From Nostoc sp. NMS8 (lineage in GTDB: Bacteria; Cyanobacteriota; Cyanobacteriia; Cyanobacteriales; Nostocaceae): a DNA stretch of 64,000 nucleotides. Within the stretch, counting starts at the first letter, position 1. Every line of letters begins with the position of its first letter. Under the pieces are notes generated by a model. That model saw only the letters and a program-made list of their open reading frames with translations. It was not told where the DNA came from and searched no databases. Location: positions 1 to 64,000 of the forward strand of contig NZ_JABXKK010000090.1 in NCBI RefSeq assembly GCF_017115045.1. The letters run 5' to 3'. Below, one piece after another: positions 1 to 7,733 of this stretch. The translations under genes were made by a program, and so were the position numbers.

Positions 1-3000
1 CCCTTTTCCCGCACCCTCTTGACAAATGTACAATCATTCTAACCTCTCACGGATGGGCTGGAACAAAGAAGGAATATTTACTCAAACAGATTGAAGATGC
101 TGGTAAAAGTTTAAAACTTCCCCAGCAGAAAGCAGAATCTAGCGTTTCTCAGAACAAAAGAGAATTAGACGAGCTTCAAACTGCACTTGACTGGTTAAAA
201 AAGTTGGGAGTGCGAGAAGACGAACGAGCTAATAAAAATCAAGGTTATTGGAAATTTACCCTGACGTTAAAACATCAGACAGCAACGAGAAAAGATAATC
301 TGGAGGTGGTTAAGCAGAAGTGGAAGGAACACCAAAAGACGAATTTAAAAGAAACATCCCAGGTAGAAACAATAGATAATAGCTCTGATTGGCAAGAAAA
401 ATGCCGCGCTATGCTCGAAAAGCACAAGCGTCTCACCACAAATGAGTTGCTGTTTGCTGATGATGAGATGAAATTTGAGTTAGACGCAATTCATGTCCCT
501 TTAGCATTGGTGGAACGTAAAAAACCGAATAAATACGGCGAGGATATTTCCGCAGAACAAGGTTCGCGACTTTACGAACCAAGTGATGAAGAGAAACAGA
601 AGAAGCTTAAACATAAGGATTTTTTAGAGCAAGTTATCCGTGATGGTGTTGGTAAAACTCAAGGACACCGCATCGCTTTAATTGGAGAACCGGGTGCGGG
701 AAAAACTACTCAGTTGCAAACTATAGCTTTTTGGATATTAGACAACAATCTGGGTTTACCAATTTGGATTTCTTTGGCAGACTTGCAAGGAAAGAGTGTA
801 GAAAATTATCTGTTGCAAGATTGGCTGAAGAATGCTTTAGAAGTGGTGCGTGTAAAAGAAGAACAGGAAAACACTTTTGCAGATTTATTCAAAAATAATC
901 GTGTGTGGTTGTTATTGGATGCAGCAGATGAAATGTCTTCACTCCAACCATTAACTGAGATTTCCCAGCAGTTAGAGGGATGGATCAAATATGCGCGAGT
1001 TGTGCTGACTTGTCGGATGAATGTTTGGGAAGTAAACGGCGGCGCTTTAGATAAGTTAGATTTCAAGACGTATTGGTTACTCAATTTTGAATATCCGAAA
1101 CAAGTCCAAGAGTTTATTGGGCGTTGGTTTCACAACAGGGATGCAGACAAAGGTAAAAAATTATGGAAAGAACTGCATAAAGCTGAACGTCAGCGCATCC
1201 AAGATTTAGTTAAAAATCCTTTGCGGTTGGCGCTGTTGTGTAGCATTTGGCAAGGTTCCGATCAAGGTTTACCGGAAACTAAAGCCGGACTTTATCAGCA
1301 GTTTGTTAAGCAGTTTTACACTTGGAAAAAAAATAGCTTTTGCAAAACTCAAAAGCAGCGACAAACACTAAATGCAGCACTGGGACGTTTGGCAAAGCGG
1401 GCAATTAACGCAGAAACTTCTCGCTTTCGTTTGCGCGATGAGTTTGTAAGTAATGAATTGGGCGATCCAGAAGAGGAGGATTCTCTATTTTGGTTAGCGT
1501 TAAAGTTAGGATGGCTAAATGAAGTTGGACTGGCTGCGGAATCAGCAACAAAAGAGAAAGTTTACGCTTTCTACCATCCCACATTTGAGGAATATTTTGC
1601 AGCGTTGGCGGTTAAGAATTGGGACGAGTTTCTTAATCATGTTCCTGACAACCCCGTGCTAGGCGTTTATCGCATTTTTGCCCCGCAGTGGAAAGAGGTG
1701 ATTTTGCTGTGGTTGGGACGTGAGGATGTGGAGAGGAAGGAGAAGGAAGAGTTTATTCAGGCGTTGGTGGAATTTGATGATGGCTGCGGAGAATACAGAG
1801 CTATTGATAGAGTCACAAGGGGATTTTACGAGTTTCGCGCTTATTTTCTTGCTGCTGCTGCGGTTGAGGAGTGGAAAAATTCTTGCAACGCAGATGCTAT
1901 TGTGACGGAAATTGTTAAATGGGGTTTTGGTGAGTTTAAGGTTGAACAAAACGATTGGGTAAAATTTCTCTACCCAATTATTGAGGAAGCACAGACAGTA
2001 CTACCTCAGACAAATCGCATAAAAGCGATTGATGCCTTAATTGAGTTAATCGACAAATCACAGCTGAATAATTTTACGCGAAGACAAGAACCACAACTGA
2101 ATAATTTTACGCGAAGGCAAGCAGCATATAGCTTAGGACAAATTGACCCTGGCAACCAAAAAGCGATTGATGCTTTAGTGGAGTTAATTGGCAAACCACG
2201 ACTGGATAATGGTACCCGATGGCAAGCGGCAGAAAGCTTAAAGAAAATTGGCTCTGGCAATCAAAAGGCAATTGATGCCTTGGTGGAGTTAATCAGGAAT
2301 CCACAACTGTATCATGATATCCAAAGGCAAGTGGCATCTATTTTAGGGCAAATTGATCCTGGCAATCAAAAAGCGATTGATGCTTTGGTGGACTTAATCA
2401 GCAAACCACAACTGGATGATGATACCCGATGGCAAGCGGCAGAAAGCTTAGGACAAATTGACCCTGGCAACCAAAAAGCGATTGATGCTTTGGTGGACTT
2501 AATCAGCAATCTACAACTGGATGATGATATCCAATGGGAAGCGGTAAAAAGCTTAGGGCAAATTGGCTCTGGCAATCAAAAAGCGATTGATGCTTTGGTG
2601 AAGTTAATCGACAATCCACAACTGGATGATGATACCCGAAGGCTAGCAGTATCTAGCTTAGGGCAAATTGGTTTTGGCAATCAAAAAGCGATTGCTGCTT
2701 TGGTGGACTTAATTGGCAAACCACAATTGGATGATGATATCCGATGGCAAGCGGCAGAAAGCTTAGGGCAAATTGATCCTGGCAATCAAAAAGCGATTGC
2801 TGCTTTGGTGGAGTTAATCGGCAATCCACAACTGGATGATGATATCCGATGGCTAACGGCAGAAAGCTTAGGGAAAATTGACCCTTGCAACCAAAAAGCA
2901 ATTGATGCTTTAGTGGAGTTAATCGGCAAACCACAACTGAATAATTCTACCCGATGGCAAGTGGCAAAAAGCTTAGGGCAAATTGGCTCTGGCAATCAAA

Positions 3001-3383
3001 AAGCGATCGCTGCTTTGGTAGAGTTAATCGGCAAACCAGAACTGGATGATGATATCCGAAGGCTAGCAGCATATAGCTTAGTAAAAATTGACCCTAGCAA
3101 CCAAAAAGCAATTGATGCTTTGGTGGAGTTAATTGGCAAACCACAACTGGATGATGATACCCGAAGGCTAGCAGCATATAGCTTAGGGAGAATTATGTTA
3201 GAGGAACAAATGCCGAGTGTTATCACTGTGTTGAAGGATTACTTATCACCTGAAACTTACAAAAATGATTTTGAGCAATTTGATATTTGCTACGAAGTTA
3301 TCTGGAAGTGCGCCCAAAGTATGCCCTACCCCGCTTTTTATCAAGCTTGGCATCAACAAGAGAAAGTGAAAGATGGGGAGTAG
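1..3383 (+). CDS. NACHT NTPase with C-terminal HEAT repeats (NLR-like), 5' end outside window
   Basis: The frame is open back to base 3 with no stop, so the gene is cut by the left edge; the first in-window start (TTG at 204) has no good ribosome site and is probably internal. The visible 1126 residues hold a Walker A motif GEPGAGKTT near residue 228 (base 684) and a Walker B motif LLLDAADE near residue 303, the layout of a NACHT-type STAND NTPase. Eleven 35-residue HEAT-like repeats follow (bases 2046-3195), then a short C-terminal tail. Known relatives act as intracellular sensors that oligomerise on ligand binding, and some bacterial NACHT proteins defend against phage. The N-terminal effector, which would tell the output, lies mostly or wholly outside the window. 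The defence role is inference; the NACHT and HEAT assignment is firm. Confidence 0.85.
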   Translation, partial: LFPHPLDKCTIILTSHGWAGTKKEYLLKQIEDAGKSLKLPQQKAESSVSQNKRELDELQTALDWLKKLGVREDERANKNQGYWKFTLTLKHQTATRKDNLEVVKQKWKEHQKTNLKETSQVETIDNSSDWQEKCRAMLEKHKRLTTNELLFADDEMKFELDAIHVPLALVERKKPNKYGEDISAEQGSRLYEPSDEEKQKKLKHKDFLEQVIRDGVGKTQGHRIALIGEPGAGKTTQLQTIAFWILDNNLGLPIWISLADLQGKSVENYLLQDWLKNALEVVRVKEEQENTFADLFKNNRVWLLLDAADEMSSLQPLTEISQQLEGWIKYARVVLTCRMNVWEVNGGALDKLDFKTYWLLNFEYPKQVQEFIGRWFHNRDADKGKKLWKELHKAERQRIQDLVKNPLRLALLCSIWQGSDQGLPETKAGLYQQFVKQFYTWKKNSFCKTQKQRQTLNAALGRLAKRAINAETSRFRLRDEFVSNELGDPEEEDSLFWLALKLGWLNEVGLAAESATKEKVYAFYHPTFEEYFAALAVKNWDEFLNHVPDNPVLGVYRIFAPQWKEVILLWLGREDVERKEKEEFIQALVEFDDGCGEYRAIDRVTRGFYEFRAYFLAAAAVEEWKNSCNADAIVTEIVKWGFGEFKVEQNDWVKFLYPIIEEAQTVLPQTNRIKAIDALIELIDKSQLNNFTRRQEPQLNNFTRRQAAYSLGQIDPGNQKAIDALVELIGKPRLDNGTRWQAAESLKKIGSGNQKAIDALVELIRNPQLYHDIQRQVASILGQIDPGNQKAIDALVDLISKPQLDDDTRWQAAESLGQIDPGNQKAIDALVDLISNLQLDDDIQWEAVKSLGQIGSGNQKAIDALVKLIDNPQLDDDTRRLAVSSLGQIGFGNQKAIAALVDLIGKPQLDDDIRWQAAESLGQIDPGNQKAIAALVELIGNPQLDDDIRWLTAESLGKIDPCNQKAIDALVELIGKPQLNNSTRWQVAKSLGQIGSGNQKAIAALVELIGKPELDDDIRRLAAYSLVKIDPSNQKAIDALVELIGKPQLDDDTRRLAAYSLGRIMLEEQMPSVITVLKDYLSPETYKNDFEQFDICYEVIWKCAQSMPYPAFYQAWHQQEKVKDGE
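2046..3195 (+). repeat. 105-bp tandem repeat encoding HEAT units
   Basis: The motif beginning GGCAA(T/C)CAAAA recurs every 105 bases (2151, 2256, 2361, 2466, 2571, 2676, 2781, 2886, 2991, 3096). Each unit encodes about 35 residues of the form NQKAI(D/A)ALVELIGKPQLDD. The first unit holds an extra small duplication (LNNFTRRQ twice). Near-identity at DNA level suggests recent expansion or ongoing homogenisation. Confidence 0.9.
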
Positions 3384-3609
3384 GAAAGAAAAATACTTAC
3401 TCCAGCTAAAACATAAGCGAAATGTGGAAGCAGCAATCCCTTGTCAAGACGCGATTCATCGCATCTCGTAAATCTATCGCGTCTGATATTTCCGCAATCC
3501 AGGAAATGCGATCGCCCCTAGTAAAGCAGATATTGTAAACAGAATGGGAATGCGATCGTTTTTTGCTGCGATAAATTGATTAAGCGATCGCCTTTATGGT
3601 TCATATACC
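3384..3609. other. intergenic stretch with HIP1 sites
   Basis: No gene is seen. The stretch holds several GCGATCG-type HIP1 or partial HIP1 sites (for example near 3585) and leads into the remains of a toxin gene on the minus strand. Confidence 0.5.
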
Positions 3610-3764
3610 TCACTGCGATGAGCGATCCTTCAGGGCTTTAATGTTGGGGTGCGATCGCGGAGTTTGTTCTAACTGCTGCAAACATCGGGAAATTTTCTTA
3701 GCAAAAGCCTTGTCAGCATTGACATAAACTTCTTGGACATCGGGATGAAGAAAACTTCATACAT
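3610..3764 (-). pseudogene. remnant of a RelE/ParE-type toxin gene
   Basis: Downstream of the antitoxin-like gene and overlapping its end (ATG at 3764) the minus strand starts MYEVF and then shifts frame in a T run (plus-strand AAAA, 3751-3754). After the shift it reads LHPDVQEVYVNADKAFAKKI, continues as CLQQLEQTPRSHPNIKALK, and stops at 3610. This resembles the first half of RelE/ParE-fold toxins; the second half, usually containing a YRYRVGDYR-like strand, is missing. A one-base deletion plus C-terminal loss should leave it inactive. The family call rests on remembered similarity. Confidence 0.65.
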
Positions 3765-4035
3765 CAGAGCGAAGAGTTCTCCAGGCGGTGTATTGGGCTT
3801 TAGGCGTTGCTTGATTTTGCTTAACTCGCTCTAACAATCCAGGAATTGCCAAAAGTTCTTGGGTTGCAGCTTCGCTTTCAGCATTTGCCAAATAAGCAGC
3901 AAAATCAGTTAGCACCTGTAATCGTTCTGGAGATAGTTGCTGGAGTAAGTCATGAAGCTGTTGCTGTAACTCTGCGACAGAAATCAAATCTGCTGATGAC
4001 CCATCATCTATCGGAGAATTATCGGTAGTATTCAT
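3757..4035 (-). CDS. antitoxin-like protein of a decayed type II toxin-antitoxin pair
   Basis: A 92-residue, glutamine- and leucine-rich helical protein with a core LSPERLQVLTDFAAYLA and the ending RTLRSDV. Cyanobacterial genes of this shape are commonly followed, with a short overlap, by a RelE-type toxin. Here a broken toxin frame starts inside its last codons, which supports the pairing. No DNA-binding motif is obvious to me. With its toxin gone the gene may be a relic, or it may neutralise a related toxin elsewhere. The role is inferred from context. Confidence 0.55.
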   Translation of the reverse strand: MNTTDNSPIDDGSSADLISVAELQQQLHDLLQQLSPERLQVLTDFAAYLANAESEAATQELLAIPGLLERVKQNQATPKAQYTAWRTLRSDV

Positions 4036-4169
4036 TGCCTACTTCAAAATTTCAAGGTTTAGTTTTTATTATGCCGCGATCGCTGGAGATAATGGAAGCA
4101 ACTAGCTTTTATACTTCACTTTTAACCAAGTTCCCTACTATAACTGAAAACTATTTATTGTCTCATTCC

Positions 4170-5684
4170 CTATTGACGGGTATAACGATGTTTCACCCCA
4201 ATCGGAAAATATTCAGCATCACCCATTGCAGCTAATGCAACCTGTGGTGTTTGATATTCTACCGGAATATAATTAGCAAACTCACTATTTAGACGTAACA
4301 GTTGTGAAAGAATAGAAGATGCGATCGCAACTCTTCGATCTTCACTACCCTCTACCCCTGCTCCTAACTCCACAACCACTGATAAAAATCGATTCTTGTC
4401 TGCATCTTCCTTCACCTGCAAGACAAATTTACCCGTTACCCATTCTTGGATTCCTGGTTGTTCTAATCCCACCGTCACATTTTCGGGATAGATATTTGCA
4501 CCAAAGTAGGAAACTGTAAAGTTGGAACGGCCAAATACATAAACGAAAGGTAGCTGATGAATACCTCTTGGTGATTCTTGAGTGTCAGAACGGAGATTTT
4601 CCAGCGGGTTAAATCCCCATTCTGCTAAAAATTGCAGCATGGCATCATAACTAATTATTCCGCCAGTATCTAAAATGTCATAACGCACTAAGGGAATACC
4701 GTTATCTCCCGAAAACAACAATCCGCCATCCTGAACTTCAAAAAAGCGACTGCAAGGATCGTATTGTACTAGTGTGGGTAAACGCGATTCCCCAAATAAG
4801 GCTCTAGCAGCATCGGGATTTTCTGCTAAAAAACGGCGAATACAAATACTTAAAGGTGTTTCATTACCCAAAACTCCGGCATCCGCAGTGCCGTAAAGTG
4901 ATGCAAAATCATAGCAAGGATTTTGTGAACCAATTCTCGCGCCAACTAAACTCCGCCATTCTTCACTAAATACTTCTCCTGCCATCACTAATTTAATCTG
5001 ATATTGCTGCCACTCCACACCACGAGCGATACCAGTATCAATGACATCTTTTAAAAATGGCGGGTATCCCAATAACACCACTTGTTCAAATTCTGAACCA
5101 AGTTCTTGGACAACTCGCAATATTTCTTCTTTATTGTTACCAGGAGTAATTACAGTGATGAGATAACCTTTGCTAGCAAGATAACGACAGCAATTAGTAG
5201 TGAACATCCCACCTACCCAAGTGCCCAAAGTGAAACAAATCACTGCTAGGGTACGTCTAGCATCTGAGTAAAAACTATCGTGAAAAATCTGTTCAAAGCG
5301 TGTGGCGATTTGGAGTTCATCTGTGAAAAAACGAGGCCAAAATGTCGGTTTACCACTAGAACCTGATGAAGCAGCTATCATGTCGCACGCTTCTAGTTGT
5401 CCGTTGTGGCACAAGTCAGCTAAGGGATAACGCAGGATATAATTTTGTTTAGCGATCGCTGGGAGTTTTTGAAACTCCTCTAAGGTTTGAATAGTGGCGG
5501 GATTAATTTCTCTTTCTGCTAAAAACGCCTTGTAGGCAGGTACATTAGCCGCTACATCGTGAAATAAACTCAAAGCTACCGAAGTTTGAGTATTGAGATG
5601 CCGTTGCAGTATCGTTTCTAGGGGGGTAGACAAAAAATCTTCAAATGCTTTAATTACTTGCTGTTGTCTTGATTTCCGGTTCAT
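4170..5684 (-). CDS. PaaK-like (phenylacetate-CoA ligase family) adenylating enzyme
   Basis: A 504-residue protein of the AMP-forming ANL superfamily, PaaK/CapK branch. The phosphate-binding loop SSGSSGKPT lies at residues 106-114, and a downstream YGTADAG segment matches the adenylate-binding region. The family activates a carboxylic acid as an acyl-adenylate and usually passes it to CoA. The true substrate is unknown; no phenylacetate pathway genes are nearby, so the family name should not be read as function. It starts at an ATG at 5684 and stands alone between a decayed toxin-antitoxin pair and a repeat-rich spacer. Confidence 0.75.
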   Translation of the reverse strand: MNRKSRQQQVIKAFEDFLSTPLETILQRHLNTQTSVALSLFHDVAANVPAYKAFLAEREINPATIQTLEEFQKLPAIAKQNYILRYPLADLCHNGQLEACDMIAASSGSSGKPTFWPRFFTDELQIATRFEQIFHDSFYSDARRTLAVICFTLGTWVGGMFTTNCCRYLASKGYLITVITPGNNKEEILRVVQELGSEFEQVVLLGYPPFLKDVIDTGIARGVEWQQYQIKLVMAGEVFSEEWRSLVGARIGSQNPCYDFASLYGTADAGVLGNETPLSICIRRFLAENPDAARALFGESRLPTLVQYDPCSRFFEVQDGGLLFSGDNGIPLVRYDILDTGGIISYDAMLQFLAEWGFNPLENLRSDTQESPRGIHQLPFVYVFGRSNFTVSYFGANIYPENVTVGLEQPGIQEWVTGKFVLQVKEDADKNRFLSVVVELGAGVEGSEDRRVAIASSILSQLLRLNSEFANYIPVEYQTPQVALAAMGDAEYFPIGVKHRYTRQ

Positions 5685-5734
5685 GACCCTTGTTATTTAT
5701 CCTGAAGTAAAATCAACACCGTTAAAATAATGAC

Positions 5735-5870
5735 GCTCGCGGACTCGCTACCGCTACGCTAACGTAATTCGTAATACTCGCCAAAGGCGAGAAGCAAGCT
5801 ACGTAATTCGTAATGAAGCTCGTTCCTCTCTACGAGATGCTGCGCGATCGCTGGCGTAATTCGTAGGATA
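5735..5870. repeat. dispersed short repeats in the spacer before the kinase pair
   Basis: The spacer holds several copies of ACGTAATTCGTAAT-like units, a GCTACCGCTACGCTAACG unit, and a TCTCTACGAGATGCTGCGCG unit. The same words recur near 62850-62960 and, in related form, near 58930-59010, 32590 and 46863. They look like the small mosaic repeats common in Nostoc genomes. No gene is seen here. Confidence 0.7.
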
Positions 5871-5933
5871 TCCGAAAATGGGGATAGGCGCGTTGTAGTA
5901 ATTCAATAAAACCTTAATTTATCCTTCAGCACC

Positions 5934-7625
5934 ATGCAGCTCTATTGCAGTAAACAACATACAAATAATGGTAGTAACCGCTTTTGTACCCATTGTGGTG
6001 AACCATTACCTCTAGCTGTGGGACAGGTTGTAGATAATCGCTATCAAATTATCCGTCAACTAGGACAAGGTGGCTTTGGACGCACCTATTTGGCGGAGGA
6101 TAGAAATAAATCGCATCAAACCTGTGTGCTGAAGGAATTTGCACCCCAAGTCCAAGAACAACAAGATTTACAAAAAGCTAAAGAGTTATTTGAACGAGAA
6201 GCAAATGTTCTGAAAAAACTCCAGCATCCACAGATTCCCCGTTTTCACGCCTCGCTACAAGTGAAAATAGGCGCTAAAGATTTTTTCTTTCTCGTGCAAG
6301 ATTATGTGGATGGGGATAATTACTACCAGCTATCAGAACAGCGTGAAAGTCAAGGCCAAACCTTTAGTGAAGAGGAAGTAATCACCCTCCTGCAACAGAT
6401 TTTACCAGTCTTATCCTACATCCACTTACAAGATGTCATTCATCGTGACATCTCTCCTGATAACTTGATTTGGCGGCGTTCTGATAATTTGCCAGTGCTG
6501 ATTGATTTTGGCGGTGTCAAGCAATTGCCCGCTTCTCAAGGTTTTTGGCGCACCAAGTTGGTTGGAAATAATACTCTGCTGGGTAAAAAAGGCTACGCTC
6601 CCGAAGAACAACTACGGCAAGGACAAGCCTTTTTTAGTAGCGATTTATATTCTTTAGCTGTGACTGCATTAGTGTTGTTCACAGGTAAAGAACCACAAAA
6701 ATTATACGATAGCTATCAAGGAATTTGGAGATGGGGCAAAGAAATCCAAGTTAGCCCGCAATTGGAAGCAGTGTTAAAAAAGATGCTAGCTTATAAACCG
6801 AGCGATCGCTATCAACGAGCCGAGCAAATCCTCAAAGATTTACCATCCCCAACTGCGACTAAATCCCCAGGTAATTATATTACTAGCAAGATTAAGACGA
6901 TGGTAGTTGCTCCGGGAAGACAACGCGCCAGTGCTATTGTGAGTAGATTTCAGAGCAAAACGCAAGCAATCGCTAAACCGATGTCTTGGCCTGTTTGGAT
7001 TCGCCCTTTTGCAATCAGTTTAGGGGGAACGGCTTTAGTGGGATTAACTTTAGCGGCGGGAAATGCAGCCCTTCGGGCTGTAACTTCAATCACCATCCCA
7101 TCAATTTCATTACCTTCATTACCGCAAATTCCCCAATTTCCAAGTAGTAAGCCAGTTAGCGACAAAGGAAAAAATAGTGATCTCCAAAAAATTATCAGTC
7201 GTCGTCAACAGCTAGAAATTCCTGAAGGATTTTTGATTCGCTTTGTAGATGATTTATTTTATACAAAAAAACCTGAATTAAAAGGACGCAGCCTGACATC
7301 TAAACCGGAAGATGCTGGTTTACGAGATGAATGGTCTGGTGTCGCTGACGATTTATTAAATAAAATAGAACAGGCTGATATCAGTACAGCATCTCGTCAA
7401 AAACTGGGTAAATATACGGCACAAGATTACGAAACATGGAGACGACAAGCGCGATCGGGGCAGTTTGGGAATTATACAATCGATCAGCTAACCAAAGATA
7501 CAAATGAAAAATTTGATCGGTTGTTTCCTGGTCAGCAGCGTGGGAAACTGAATCAACAGACTTTTGGTCAAGTTTGGTATGCGATCGCAGCCGATCAAGT
7601 CAGTAAAGTACAATCTGGCAAGTAA
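5934..7625 (+). CDS. membrane-anchored Ser/Thr protein kinase with N-terminal zinc ribbon
   Basis: 563 residues. An N-terminal zinc-ribbon knuckle (C5, H9, C18, C21) leads into a kinase domain of about residues 36-305: glycine loop LGQGGFGRTY, ATP lysine K67, catalytic loop HRDISPDN (170-177) and IDFGG (190-194). Ser174 sits where most kinases of this type have lysine. A probable transmembrane segment spans about 356-385. A C-terminal domain (about 420-560) is shared with the next gene and has conserved LRDEW, GKYT, FPGQQRGK and GQVWY blocks. It is likely a signalling kinase with an extracytoplasmic sensor domain. The start is the ATG at 5934. The gene probably arose by tandem duplication with its downstream neighbour. 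Confidence 0.85.
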   Translation: MQLYCSKQHTNNGSNRFCTHCGEPLPLAVGQVVDNRYQIIRQLGQGGFGRTYLAEDRNKSHQTCVLKEFAPQVQEQQDLQKAKELFEREANVLKKLQHPQIPRFHASLQVKIGAKDFFFLVQDYVDGDNYYQLSEQRESQGQTFSEEEVITLLQQILPVLSYIHLQDVIHRDISPDNLIWRRSDNLPVLIDFGGVKQLPASQGFWRTKLVGNNTLLGKKGYAPEEQLRQGQAFFSSDLYSLAVTALVLFTGKEPQKLYDSYQGIWRWGKEIQVSPQLEAVLKKMLAYKPSDRYQRAEQILKDLPSPTATKSPGNYITSKIKTMVVAPGRQRASAIVSRFQSKTQAIAKPMSWPVWIRPFAISLGGTALVGLTLAAGNAALRAVTSITIPSISLPSLPQIPQFPSSKPVSDKGKNSDLQKIISRRQQLEIPEGFLIRFVDDLFYTKKPELKGRSLTSKPEDAGLRDEWSGVADDLLNKIEQADISTASRQKLGKYTAQDYETWRRQARSGQFGNYTIDQLTKDTNEKFDRLFPGQQRGKLNQQTFGQVWYAIAADQVSKVQSGK

Positions 7626-7733
7626 GGGGATTGGGGAAGGTGGGGCCCCCTCTGGGGATAAGGGGTAATGGGGACTGGGGAAGAGTCACAAATAACTAAT
7701 GACTAATGACTAATGACCAATTACTAATAACTA
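7626..7733. repeat. heptanucleotide-type tandem repeats between the two kinase genes
   Basis: The spacer is built from GGGGATT/GGGGACT-like words and then repeated CTAATGA/ACTAATG words. This is the STRR type of short tandem repeat known from heterocystous cyanobacteria. The same words recur at 21688-21799, 43494-43528, 60747-60809 and 63918-63967. Confidence 0.7.

Noticed and set aside
2006..3226. Several minus-strand frames opposite the HEAT repeats
   Set aside because: They are antisense shadows of the 105-bp repeats and repeat themselves with the same period.
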